Under the pieces are notes generated by a model. It saw nothing but the letters and a program-made list of their open reading frames with translations, did no database searches and was not told the DNA's origin. Made by a program: the position numbers and the translations under genes. From contig JAZUOO010000022.1 of the NCBI GenBank assembly GCA_045604705.1, positions 5,869 through 69,868 of the forward strand: a stretch of 64,000 nucleotides of DNA. Reading direction: 5' to 3'. Below, one piece after another: positions 37,791 through 46,859 of this stretch (position 1 is its first letter; each line of letters opens with the position of its first letter). The DNA is from SIG622 sp045604705 (GTDB lineage: Bacteria; Bacillota; Clostridia; Oscillospirales; CAG-382).

Positions 37791-38048
37791 GTCTTTCCCA
37801 ATGAAAAAGCAAAGCAAAGATTTAAACTTTATGTGAACAACCTTCATTTGTTGATAGATTTCCCGCTTTTTCTCATAATAATACCGAGGTGCAAAAAATC
37901 GGTTTTCCGAAAAAATATCATCACAACCTCTTGCCTCATCGATTTTGATGTTTTGTTTCATTTTCACAACACGAAATATTTATTTGTGATTTTATACAAA
38001 AATCGAAGTATATTTTTTGATATTATGTAACAACTTGCTAATTTTATC
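37791..38048. other. Divergent intergenic region between pfkA and the DeoR-type regulator
   Basis: AT-rich, no gene with a credible start. The pfkA promoter lies on its left side and the DeoR gene promoter on its right. Binding sites for the regulator might lie here, but no clear palindrome stands out. Confidence 0.4.
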
Positions 38049-38077
38049 TTGACAATGGGATGTTTTAATGGTAAAAT
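38049..38077 (+). promoter_or_regulatory. Promoter of the DeoR-family regulator gene
   Basis: TTGACA (38049-38054), 17-bp spacer, TAAAAT (38072-38077), about 80 bp upstream of the start codon. Confidence 0.8.
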
Positions 38078-38155
38078 ACTCATATAGTGTGCAAATGTGA
38101 TATTTTTGTACCTGCGTTTGGTTTTAAAAAACCTGAAAAGAAAGGATCAAAAATC

Positions 38156-39010
38156 ATGAAGGCCGCAAGAAGACAGCTTATTTCAGAGCTTATCCACGCA
38201 CAACCCTTTATCTCTCTAAAGGAACTCGAAGAAAAATTCCCGGATGTCACAAGCATGACTCTAAGACGTGATATTGAATATTTTGAAAAGCAAGGCGAGC
38301 TTATAAAAGTAAGAGGCGGAGCAAGATCCATGAAATTCATAACCTCCACCTCCGATGACGGCTATGCAGAAAGAGAAAAGGAAAACTACAACTCCAAGGT
38401 CGCAATTGCCGCAAAAGCACTGATGTTCATCGAGAAAGGGAAGTCATACTTCCTCGACTCCGGTACCACCATCATGCGCCTTGCGGAAAACATCCCGGAC
38501 GACCACATTACCATCACAACTCCCGGTCCCAACATTGCATTGGAGCTTTCGAAAAAGCAGCACCCCATCATAAATCTTGTCGGCGGTATAGTCAACAGGG
38601 AAAGCATATCCGTCACCGGCAGTATGGCGATAGATTTCCTCTCCGACATCAACATAGACATCGCCTTTATCGCACCGTCAGGCTATTCCCAGAATAACGG
38701 GTTCTCCTGCGGCAACTACGCAGAAAGCGAGCTTAAAAGCTTCATCGTCAAAAAAGCACGTACAGTCATAATGCTGATGGACACCTCCAAACTTGACAAG
38801 AGCCTCCCCTATACCTTCTGTCGCCTTTCCGATATAGATATTCTCATAACCGATAAAGCCATCCCGGTTTCTTTTTTGGACACGGCAGCGTATCCGAATC
38901 TTCGGGTTGTGGTATGTGCAGATAAAGAAAAGGTGACAAGAGATATGACAACAAAATGTCTTACACGTGAAGAGCTGGAGCTTTTGAGAATGAAGAGGGA
39001 AGAAGCTTAA
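38156..39010 (+). CDS. DeoR/GlpR-family transcriptional regulator
   Basis: 284 residues. N-terminal DeoR-type HTH (SLKELEEKFPDVTSMTLRRD, about 20-39, with the recognition helix SMTLRRDIEYFE). The C-terminal DeoRC sugar-phosphate sensor domain shows YFLDSGTTIMRLAENI (about 100) and VNRESISVTGSMAIDFL (about 145). The start at 38156 is preceded by AAAGGATC. Members usually repress sugar-catabolic operons and respond to phosphorylated sugars. No sugar operon follows directly, so the target is unknown; pfkA on the other side of the shared gap is a possibility. Confidence 0.88.
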   Translation: MKAARRQLISELIHAQPFISLKELEEKFPDVTSMTLRRDIEYFEKQGELIKVRGGARSMKFITSTSDDGYAEREKENYNSKVAIAAKALMFIEKGKSYFLDSGTTIMRLAENIPDDHITITTPGPNIALELSKKQHPIINLVGGIVNRESISVTGSMAIDFLSDINIDIAFIAPSGYSQNNGFSCGNYAESELKSFIVKKARTVIMLMDTSKLDKSLPYTFCRLSDIDILITDKAIPVSFLDTAAYPNLRVVVCADKEKVTRDMTTKCLTREELELLRMKREEA

Positions 39011-39313
39011 ATCTCAAAATTCGGTATATACCCGTAGGGCGTGATGACCCGACACGCCGCATTCGCAGGATAAGGGGTATAGGATTTAGGAACTAGGAAC
39101 TAGGATTTAGAGAATAGGATTTGGAATTTATCGGACAGGAATCCTTTAACCGTATTCATGCAAAAAATCAAAAAATATTTCGTTTGTACCCCCGGAAACC
39201 GGTTTGTTTTCGGGAGTTTTCTTTATATTTTAACAATTTGTTGTTTAATGTACGACTTACTTGTGTTATAATATATTCTGTATGATTATTCACTTTTAAA
39301 GGAAAACTGTCAA
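39011..39313. other. Intergenic stretch with repeat fragments and a terminator-like hairpin
   Basis: Contains the fragment cgtagggcgtgatgacccga near 39030, also typical of the dispersed repeats, and direct copies of AGGATTTAG and AGGAACTAGGA (39078-39125). These match the GATTTAGG-type sequence in the groES-groEL gap. A hairpin with CCCGGAAA and TTTTCGGGA followed by TTTTC, around 39188-39225, could end the DeoR gene transcript. TATAAT near 39265 may be the -10 of the next gene. Confidence 0.55.
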
Positions 39314-40084
39314 ATGATATACGGGAATACCATGGCATCTGTTTATGATGCTTTAAACGACGAAATAGACACAAAAGCATGGGCAGATTTTCTGTGCACG
39401 GCTTTTAATAAATATTCCGGTAGAGAAATTTCAAAAGTATGCGAGATAGCCTGCGGTACGGGAAGCATGGCAATCGAGATGTCAAAACGAGGGTACAATG
39501 TTACTGCCTCCGACCTTTCACTTGAAATGCTCACCGAAGCGGAATTCAAAGCAAGAAATGCAGATACAGACATAAGATTCGTCTGCGCTGACATGAGAAA
39601 TTTTACACTCTACACCAAAGCCGATGCGGTGCTGTGCCTGCTCGACAGCATGAATTACCTTACAAAGCCCTCGGATTTCGTACAAACCCTTTCAAACGTA
39701 CATAAAAACCTCTCCGACGGCGGCATATTCATATTCGACATAAACTCAAAAAAGAAATTCCAAACCACCTACGGCGACAACGCTTACGTCATAGAAAACG
39801 AGGGAGTCCTGTGTGCATGGCAAAATTTCTATAACCCCAAAACAAAAATCTGCGACTTCTACCTTTCAATCTTCACAGAATGTGAGGACGGCAGATACGA
39901 AAGAACAGACGAACATCAGCGTGAAAGAATGTACACGGAAAGAAGCATAAAGAAAATGCTGTCGGATTCCGGATTTGAGCTTTGTGGAATTTTCGGGGAC
40001 TATGATTTTCGGGAAGGCTGCGAGGAAGCCGATGACAGACTTTATATAGTTGCAAAAAAGATACAACAGAGGATTACAAAATGA
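39314..40084 (+). CDS. Class I SAM-dependent methyltransferase
   Basis: 256 residues. Rossmann SAM-binding motif VCEIACGTGSMAIEMSKRG (about 43-61), then ASDLSLEMLTEAE (motif II) and VLCLLDSMNYL (motif IV). This matches small-molecule type methyltransferases annotated in this position before hslO in Clostridia. Substrate unknown. Overlaps the hslO start by 4 bp (ATGA), so the two are coupled. Confidence 0.85.
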   Translation: MIYGNTMASVYDALNDEIDTKAWADFLCTAFNKYSGREISKVCEIACGTGSMAIEMSKRGYNVTASDLSLEMLTEAEFKARNADTDIRFVCADMRNFTLYTKADAVLCLLDSMNYLTKPSDFVQTLSNVHKNLSDGGIFIFDINSKKKFQTTYGDNAYVIENEGVLCAWQNFYNPKTKICDFYLSIFTECEDGRYERTDEHQRERMYTERSIKKMLSDSGFELCGIFGDYDFREGCEEADDRLYIVAKKIQQRITK

Positions 40085-40962
40085 AACAGAACACAATCAC
40101 AAGAGCAATGACACGCTGCGGCAACGCAAGAATACTGATAATCAACTCAAAGGAAATGGTAAACGACGCCATCGACATCCACCACCTCTCCCCCACCTGT
40201 GCGGCGGCTCTCGGAAGAACACTTACGGCAGCTTCCCTCATCGGCGTAATGCTGAAGAACAAAACCGACAGCGCAACCCTCACCTTTGACGGCGACGGCG
40301 TATGCGGAAAGCTGATTGCCACCTCCGACTACTACGGAAACGTAAAGGGCTGTGCCGAAAACCCGACAGCGGATCTTCCCACAAATGCAAAAGGCAAGCT
40401 TGACGTTGCAGGAGCTGTCGGCAAAGGAAATATGTATATTATCCGTGACTGCGGCGAGGGCGAACCTTATGTTGGCATGATTCCGATAGTATCAGGCGAA
40501 ATTGCCGAGGATATAACCGAATACTACGCAAAAAGCGAACAGATTCCCACGGTATGTGCTCTCGGCGTTCTTATCGGCACAGACTACAAAGCAATAGGTG
40601 CAGGCGGTGTCATGATTCAGCTTCTGCCCGGTGCAGACGATGAATTTATCGACAGACTCTCCGAGCGGGTTCCCGTCCTCTCCAACGTGTCCCATATGTT
40701 CAGCGAGGGCAAAACAAACGAAGAACTTCTCCTTGAAATCATGGGCGACATTGAAATAGACATCTTCGACGAAATAGACTGCTCCTACCATTGTGACTGT
40801 TCGGGCGAAAGAGTTGAAAAAGCTCTTGTATCCCTTGGCAAAAAGGAGCTTGAGGACATCATAAATGACGGCAAGCCCATTGATGTGGGATGTCAGTTCT
40901 GCGGTAAGAAGTACACCTTTACAACGGATGATATAAAAAAGCTCTACGACAGAGCAAAGTAA
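40081..40962 (+). CDS. hslO: Hsp33 redox-activated chaperone
   Basis: 293 residues, standard length. The C-terminal zinc site is intact: CDC in YHCDCSGERVEKAL (about 238) and CQFC in VGCQFCGKKYTF (about 271), the CXC-X(27-32)-CXXC switch that releases zinc on oxidation. N-terminal domain motifs include SPTCAAALGRTLTAASLIG and GAVGKGNMYIIRD. Cytoplasmic holdase that protects proteins during oxidative stress. miaB follows 10 bp later. Confidence 0.95.
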   Translation: MKQNTITRAMTRCGNARILIINSKEMVNDAIDIHHLSPTCAAALGRTLTAASLIGVMLKNKTDSATLTFDGDGVCGKLIATSDYYGNVKGCAENPTADLPTNAKGKLDVAGAVGKGNMYIIRDCGEGEPYVGMIPIVSGEIAEDITEYYAKSEQIPTVCALGVLIGTDYKAIGAGGVMIQLLPGADDEFIDRLSERVPVLSNVSHMFSEGKTNEELLLEIMGDIEIDIFDEIDCSYHCDCSGERVEKALVSLGKKELEDIINDGKPIDVGCQFCGKKYTFTTDDIKKLYDRAK

Positions 40963-40972
40963 ACGGAGCAAC

Positions 40973-42379
40973 ATGAAAAAACATATAGATTTCAACTACA
41001 ACGACATACAGGAGCAATACGGTCTATGCCGGGAGCTTTGCGAACTGAATGCAGACAAGAATCTCAAAGTCTGCGTGCAGACATTCGGATGCCAGCAAAA
41101 CGAAGCAGACAGTGAAAGAATCCTCGGCTGGGCAATAAAGTGCGGCTACGAAAAATGCGACACTCTCGAAGAGGCAGACCTTATCGTCTTCAACACTTGT
41201 GCCGTCCGTGAACACGCAGAACTCCGTGCCCTTTCAAAAACGGGACAGCTCAAGCACCTTAAAGAAAAGAATCCCGAGCTTCTCATAGGACTCTGGGGCT
41301 GTATGGTGGCTCAGGAACACAGAAAGAATACAATAAAGCACAGCTATCCTTACGTTGATTTTGTCGCAGGCACAAATATGCTACACAGATTCCCGGAAAT
41401 TCTCTATGATGTTGTGACAAACAAGAGAAGAAGATACTACGTTGACACGAAGGATTATTCCATAATCGAGGGCAGTGCCATAGAGCGTGACAGTACTTTC
41501 CGTGCATGGGTATCGGTAATGTACGGCTGTAATAACTTCTGTACCTACTGCGTAGTCCCCTACGTCAGAGGCAGAGAAAGAAGCAGAAGTCCCAAAGCAA
41601 TCCTCGACGAAGTACGCGAACTTGCGGCAAAGGGGTATAAAGAAATAACACTTCTCGGACAAAACGTCAACTCCTACGGCAAGAGCCTCCCGGAGGAAGA
41701 AAGAATAACCTTTGCCCAACTACTTGAAGAGATATGCAAAATCGAGGGTGACTTCCTTGTCCGCTTCATGACAAGTCACCCGAAGGACGCCTCCGATGAG
41801 CTTATCGAGGTAATGGCAAAAAATCCGAAAATTGCACGGCACTTCCATTTGCCGATGCAGTCGGGAAGCAGCGAAGTCCTTCGTGCAATGAACCGCCACT
41901 ACGACAGGGAAAGATACTTTGAAGTAGCAAAAAAAATCAAAACCGCAATGCCGGACATAACCCTGACAACAGACATAATAGTGGGCTTCCCCGGTGAAAC
42001 GGAACAGCAGTTTGAAGATACACTTTCCGCAGTAAAAGAAGTCGGCTTCGACTCAATCTACGCATTTATCTTCTCCCCGAGAAACGGCACACCCGCAGCA
42101 GAAATGCCCGACCCCTTTACAAAAGAGGAAAAGAGCGCAAGATTTTCAAGACTTCTCGAACTTGAATCGGAGGTCAATGCCTCTTTGGGCAAAAAACTTG
42201 TCGGCAGAGAAATGCGAATCCTCGTTGACACACACCCTGCAGAGGATGGTTACTGCTCGGGCAGAAATTCCGGCAATAAGATTATAAAATTCAAATCCGA
42301 CAAAGACTATTACGGAGAATACATAAACGTAAAGGTAACATCCGCCGAGGGGGCGAGCGTTTATGCAGAAATAATTTAA
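40973..42379 (+). CDS. miaB: tRNA-2-methylthio-N6-dimethylallyladenosine synthase
   Basis: 468 residues. Radical-SAM methylthiotransferase acting on ms2i6A37 of tRNA. The N-terminal auxiliary-cluster cysteines are in QTFGCQQNEADSERILG, FNTCAVREHAE and LWGCMVAQEH. The radical-SAM motif is CNNFCTYC in MYGCNNFCTYCVVPYVRGRE (about 180). A C-terminal TRAM domain follows (VGREMRILVDTHP). GGAG lies 4 bp before the ATG. Part of the hslO-miaB-ylbF-mutS series. Confidence 0.95.
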   Translation: MKKHIDFNYNDIQEQYGLCRELCELNADKNLKVCVQTFGCQQNEADSERILGWAIKCGYEKCDTLEEADLIVFNTCAVREHAELRALSKTGQLKHLKEKNPELLIGLWGCMVAQEHRKNTIKHSYPYVDFVAGTNMLHRFPEILYDVVTNKRRRYYVDTKDYSIIEGSAIERDSTFRAWVSVMYGCNNFCTYCVVPYVRGRERSRSPKAILDEVRELAAKGYKEITLLGQNVNSYGKSLPEEERITFAQLLEEICKIEGDFLVRFMTSHPKDASDELIEVMAKNPKIARHFHLPMQSGSSEVLRAMNRHYDRERYFEVAKKIKTAMPDITLTTDIIVGFPGETEQQFEDTLSAVKEVGFDSIYAFIFSPRNGTPAAEMPDPFTKEEKSARFSRLLELESEVNASLGKKLVGREMRILVDTHPAEDGYCSGRNSGNKIIKFKSDKDYYGEYINVKVTSAEGASVYAEII

Positions 42380-42382
42380 AAT

Positions 42383-42480
42383 TTACAATGCACAATCGGC
42401 TGACATCGGAATAACAATCTGTAGGGACAATCCCTGTGTGGTCGCCCGTTCCGCCCGGAGCCGTTAGTATTTAACAAACA
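42383..42480. repeat. Dispersed repeat fragment between miaB and ylbF
   Basis: Contains TTTACAATGCACAAT, then ggctgacatcggaataacaa and tgtagggacaatccctgtg, cggtcgcccgtt-like text. It belongs in style to the other mosaic repeats but shares only short pieces with them. Confidence 0.4.
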
Positions 42481-42511
42481 CAATTCACAATCAATCGAAA
42501 GGACAAACATT

Positions 42512-42928
42512 ATGACAGAACTTCAGATAGTAGAACTCGCAAAAACCTTAGGCAAGGAACTTCAAGGCTGCAAGAAATTTCAGGAATACACAGAAGCAAA
42601 AAAAGAATTCTTCGCAAGCGACGAGCTTAAAACAAAGCTCTCCGAATTTAAAGTACAAAAGGATTTGCTTGACAAGCAGGCAGAGCTGACAAACGCCGAC
42701 GAGCAGATAATCGACGCCATCGGCGCAAGAGCCGAAACTCTTTACCGTGAGATAAACGAGCACCCCGTATATCAGAGATTCCAGACAGCAGAACAGGAAT
42801 TCAACGTACTTCTCGGTGCCGTCAACTCCACAATAGGCTCATTCCTTGCAGACCCCGACGAAGTAAAGAGCGCAAGCGGTGCGTGCAGCGGGCATTGTGA
42901 GTCTTGCAAGAGCAACTGTAAGCACTGA
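42512..42928 (+). CDS. YlbF family regulator
   Basis: 138 residues. Helical YlbF/YmcA-type domain (LAKTLGKELQGCKKFQEY; ELKTKLSEFKVQKDLLDKQ). The C-terminus has an unusual cluster: SGACSGHCESCKSNCKH with four cysteines and two histidines, a possible iron-sulfur or zinc site. B. subtilis YlbF and YmcA form an iron-sulfur complex with YaaT that affects RNA decay and development. Lies between miaB and mutS as in many Clostridia. Confidence 0.85.
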   Translation: MTELQIVELAKTLGKELQGCKKFQEYTEAKKEFFASDELKTKLSEFKVQKDLLDKQAELTNADEQIIDAIGARAETLYREINEHPVYQRFQTAEQEFNVLLGAVNSTIGSFLADPDEVKSASGACSGHCESCKSNCKH

Positions 42929-42939
42929 TAAATCAGTGC

Positions 42940-43200
42940 AATGCTTAATGCGCAAGAAGAATCCGTAGTATTCTTTAAAGAACGCTTTGCGTTCTTCTTA
43001 ATGCATAATCAAGGATATTTTTCTTTGAAAAATTACTTTTAATTTAAACTTACAAACTGCAAACTTGTTGCTTTGTTTTACAAGACAATCATAATCACAT
43101 TAAACCCCAATAAATTCACACAAGAATTTCAATCAAATGAAGAAAGCGAAGCTTTCAACAATAATTATGCATTGTGCATTATGCATTGTGCATTAAAAAG
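42940..43200. repeat. Repeat region before mutS
   Basis: 42955-42998 holds the two-stem hairpin module AAGAATCCGTAGTATTCTT and AAGAACGC-ttt-GCGTTCTT, opposite in orientation to the copies near 31820. 43164-43195 holds a run of the 9-bp unit TGCATTATG/TGCATTGTG. A 320-bp gap without a gene. It may terminate ylbF transcripts. Confidence 0.7.
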
Positions 43201-43248
43201 CTCCAAGTGGGCTTCACATCCATCTTAAAGAAAGCCGAGGTGCTTCCA

Positions 43249-45840
43249 ATGCCCTACACGCCCATGATGCTTCAATACTTTGAAGTAAAAGAACAATACA
43301 AAGACCACATACTCTTTTACCGTCTGGGGGACTTTTATGAAATGTTCTTTGACGATGCAAAAACGGCTTCCCGTGAGCTGGAGCTGACGTTGACAGGTCG
43401 TGATTGCGGCATGGAAGAGCGTGCCCCCATGTGCGGTGTCCCCTATCACAGTGCTGAAGGATATATCGCAAAGCTTGTCAGCCGGGGTTACAAAGTCGCA
43501 ATCTGCGAACAGGTGGAAGACCCTGCAACCGCCAAAGGCATAGTAAAAAGAGATGTTGTAAGAATAATCACCCCGGGTACGGTTACCGAGGGCAGCCTTC
43601 TTCTTGACGGCAAGAACAACTACCTTTGTGCAATGTTTATCGAAGGTTCCCGTGCAGGCTTTGCCGTTGCGGATATTTCCACGGCAGAGGTTTATGCAAC
43701 TGACTTTTCGCAAGGCGACATAATCTCAAGACTTACGGGCGAGCTTGCAGTCTACAGTCCCAGCGAGATTATCACCAATATTGACGAGGAAAGCCTTGAC
43801 GAGCTTGCCGAATACATAAGAGGCAGACTCGGTGCATTTTTGGGTGCAGGCGAAACCGAAAGATTTTCCAAAGGACTTGAAATACTCTCAAAGCAGTTCG
43901 GCAACGACTACCTTACAGAATACGGAATAGATGCCGAATCTCCCGCACTCACAGCACTTTCGGCACTTCTCGACTACCTTACCGAAACCCAGAAAAAAGA
44001 CGTTTCAAGCATAAACAAGCTCACCTACTACAATAACGAGCAGTTTTTGGCAATAGACGTCAACACAAGAAGAAACCTCGAACTGTGCGAAGCCATGCGT
44101 ACCCGTGAAAAAAGAGGTACACTTCTGTGGGTGCTGGATAAAACAAAAACCGCAATGGGCTCAAGACTCCTTCGCAAGTGGGTGGAACAGCCTCTTGTGT
44201 CCGTCAACATGATAAACACAAGACAGGAAGCGGTAAAAGAGCTTTTCGGAAGCTTCATCGCAAAGGAAGAACTGCAAACCGAGCTTTCCGGCATAAACGA
44301 CATAGAAAGACTTCTAACCAAAATAATCTACGGCACCGCAAACGGCAGAGATCTCACAGCCCTTATGACAACCTGCGAGCACCTGCCGAAAATCCGTGAG
44401 CTTCTTGCCGCAATGGAATGCCCGGAGCTTTGCGACCTTTACATGAATATAGATGAGCTTTGCGACATAAAAGAAGAAATCCACGCCGCAATCTGCGACA
44501 ATCCTCCGTTCTCCGTGCGTGAAGGCGGCTTTATACGGGACGGCTACAATGAACAGGTAGACGAGCTTCGCAGTATCATGGGCGAGGGCAGAAGCTGGAT
44601 AACACAGATTGAGCAAAAGGAAAAGGAAGCCACAGGCATAAAAAATCTGAAAATCGGCTATAACAGAGTTTTCGGATACTACATAGAAGTCACAAAATCC
44701 AACATAGACATGGTACCCGAAACCTACATAAGAAAACAAACTCTCACAGGCTGCGAAAGATATATAACCCAAGAGCTTAAAGACATGGAAGCCAAGGTTC
44801 TCGGCGCGCAGGATAAAATCGTTGCCCTTGAATACGAGCTGTTTGTAAAGCTCTGCTCATTCATCTCGGCAAACGTCGTAAGACTTCAGAGAACCGCCGC
44901 ACTTCTTGCAAGACTTGACGTTTATGTATCACTTGCGGATGTTGCAAGCAAAAACAACTACGTCTGCCCCGAGGTTGACTATTCGGATAAGCTTGACATA
45001 AAAGGCGGCAGACACCCGATTGTGGAAAAGTATATGTCGGGAAATCAGATGTTTGTTCCAAACGATGCGTACCTTGACGAAAACAGAAGAATAATGCTGA
45101 TAACCGGTCCCAATATGGCAGGTAAATCCACATATATGCGTCAGAATGCCCTTATAGTCATCATGGCACAGATAGGCTCATTCGTTCCATGCGAGAGTGC
45201 AAGAATAGGCATCGTGGACAAGGTATTCACAAGAGTGGGCGCAAGCGATGATTTAGCCTCCGGTCAGTCAACATTTATGCTTGAAATGAACGAGGTAGCA
45301 TACATCCTTGCCAACGCCACAAAAAAGAGCTTTATAATCTACGATGAAATCGGCAGGGGTACCTCCACCTACGACGGTATGAGTATCGCCAGAGCCATAG
45401 CCGAATACACCGCAGGTAAAAAAATCGGTGCAAAAACCATGTTCGCAACCCACTACCACGAACTCACCGAGCTCTCGGAAACCTTCCCCTGCATAGTAAA
45501 CTACTCAATCGCTGCAAAAAAGAGAGGCGACGAGCTTATATTCCTGCGCAAAATAGTCGAGGGTGCCGCAGACGACAGCTACGGTATAGAAGTAGCAAAG
45601 CTGGCAGGCGTCCCGAATGAAGTAATAAAGCGTGCGAAAGAAGTCCTTGAAAGCCTTGAAAACGGCATAGGCATCCCTCTTGGCAGAGGCGCAAAGCAAA
45701 AGCAGGAAGAACCAACCCTCTCCTTTGAGGATCTCTCGAAAGACAAAATCTACAGCATGATAAAGCATACCGACCTTGACACATTGTCACCGATTGAAGC
45801 GCTTCAAAGGCTTTATGAGCTTAAGAAATATACTATGTAA
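43249..45840 (+). CDS. mutS: DNA mismatch repair protein MutS
   Basis: 863 residues, usual length. Recognises mismatches and loops. Motifs: mismatch-binding Phe-X-Glu in GDFYEMFFDDA (about 28-38), Walker A TGPNMAGKSTYMRQN (about 620), Walker B IIYDEIGRGTSTYDG (about 700) and FATHYHELTEL. ATG 43249 (MPYTPMMLQYFEVKEQY) with GAGGTG upstream matches the family N-terminus. A longer frame from 43174 reads into the TGCATTATG repeat and is not the gene. mutL lies 1,019 bp downstream, beyond a repeat block. Confidence 0.96.
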   Translation: MPYTPMMLQYFEVKEQYKDHILFYRLGDFYEMFFDDAKTASRELELTLTGRDCGMEERAPMCGVPYHSAEGYIAKLVSRGYKVAICEQVEDPATAKGIVKRDVVRIITPGTVTEGSLLLDGKNNYLCAMFIEGSRAGFAVADISTAEVYATDFSQGDIISRLTGELAVYSPSEIITNIDEESLDELAEYIRGRLGAFLGAGETERFSKGLEILSKQFGNDYLTEYGIDAESPALTALSALLDYLTETQKKDVSSINKLTYYNNEQFLAIDVNTRRNLELCEAMRTREKRGTLLWVLDKTKTAMGSRLLRKWVEQPLVSVNMINTRQEAVKELFGSFIAKEELQTELSGINDIERLLTKIIYGTANGRDLTALMTTCEHLPKIRELLAAMECPELCDLYMNIDELCDIKEEIHAAICDNPPFSVREGGFIRDGYNEQVDELRSIMGEGRSWITQIEQKEKEATGIKNLKIGYNRVFGYYIEVTKSNIDMVPETYIRKQTLTGCERYITQELKDMEAKVLGAQDKIVALEYELFVKLCSFISANVVRLQRTAALLARLDVYVSLADVASKNNYVCPEVDYSDKLDIKGGRHPIVEKYMSGNQMFVPNDAYLDENRRIMLITGPNMAGKSTYMRQNALIVIMAQIGSFVPCESARIGIVDKVFTRVGASDDLASGQSTFMLEMNEVAYILANATKKSFIIYDEIGRGTSTYDGMSIARAIAEYTAGKKIGAKTMFATHYHELTELSETFPCIVNYSIAAKKRGDELIFLRKIVEGAADDSYGIEVAKLAGVPNEVIKRAKEVLESLENGIGIPLGRGAKQKQEEPTLSFEDLSKDKIYSMIKHTDLDTLSPIEALQRLYELKKYTM

Positions 45841-45841
45841 G

Positions 45842-46600
45842 ATATGTGGCACCTGCGGAGCGTTGTGCGGTATGTGATTGCTGAGATGTCCTCATGGCAC
45901 ATCTTCGTCGTCACGCCCTACATATATGCACACCAAAAAAATTAATCAAAGCGAATTGTGATTATTGCAATTTCCTCGTACCGCAGTGCGATACAATATA
46001 ATCAAAAGCGAAGCTTTTTACCTAAATTATGCATTATGCATTATGCATTGTGCATTGTGCATTGCGCATTGTGCATTGCGAAGCAAAACCCTCATGGCAC
46101 GACACACAGGTCGTGCCCTACATAGGTCGCTGCACCCTCGGATATTTTGTTTAATTTGTAATGTTTGCGATGCCTGCGAAGACCCTCTCCGTCAGCTTCG
46201 CTGCCACCTCTCCCAGAGGGAGAGGCAAGATGTGCACCCACGGAGCGTTGTACGGATTGTGATTGTTGCGATGTTCTCATGGCACGACACACAGGTCGTG
46301 CCCTACTTTCAGCCAAAACCTCAAATCAGCAGAAACCAAAAATTTTAAACTCAGGGGTGATAGGGGGCGCCAGCCCCCTGGGCAGAACAATCGAGCTGTT
46401 CCAACAGAAGAAAGCAACAAAAAATCTTTGAAGCAACACATTTTAGGGTTCAGAAGAATCCTTCGGATTCTTTAAAGTTTGCTTGCAAACTTCTTAGGGA
46501 CGAAGTCCCTGAGCGGCGTTTTTTTGGTTACTTTTTTTCGCTGTAGAAAAAACAGTAACGCCCCGCCGGCAAGGCGAAAGGCAAAGATTAGCAGCCGCTT
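45842..46600. repeat. Mosaic repeat, long copy A, between mutS and mutL
   Basis: Shares four near-identical blocks with copy B at 50886-51560. They are: cacatcttcgtcgtcacgcc through the TGCATTATG run (45896-46050); the palindrome GGCACGAC-acacag-GTCGTGCC (46095-46116 and again 46279-46300); an aaaacctcaaatcagcagaa block with GGGGGC-gcca-GCCCCC (46315-46383); and a double hairpin AGAATCC-ttc-GGATTCT and AAGTTTGC-tt-GCAAACTT (46447-46493). The order of some modules differs between copies. No convincing gene. Confidence 0.85.
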
Positions 46601-46760
46601 AAACAAAACGCAGCCAGTAAGAATTCAAAAGAAACCAAAAAACAATAAATCAGAAATCTGTTGAACAAAACGCAGAAAGTAAAAAATCAGCAGAAACCCC
46701 AAAAGCCCCAACCCAGCAGCCTGTTAAACCAACCGCAAAAAGCCACAAATAAAAAACCAA
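46586..46760. repeat. Three degenerate tandem units of about 62 bp
   Basis: Core AACAAAACGCAG at 46602-46613, 46664-46675 and a degenerate AACCAACCGCAA at 46727-46738. Spacings are 62 and 63 bp. A single unit recurs inverted at 62612-62659, and a degenerate one at about 51553-51580. Confidence 0.65.
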
Positions 46761-46859
46761 ACGCAACAACATCGCAGTTAATCCCCCTTACCAAACCAAA
46801 CAAAGAGTTCAGAAAAACCATCCCTCATTTATCTCATCCCCCGGAGGTGATCCTAAAAA

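Noticed and set aside
43174..43248. N-terminal extension of mutS
   Set aside because: The extra 25 codons come from repeat DNA and have no homology; the ribosome binding site supports 43249.
46027..46080. Possible CRISPR array
   Set aside because: The repeats are 9 bp and contiguous, with no spacers.
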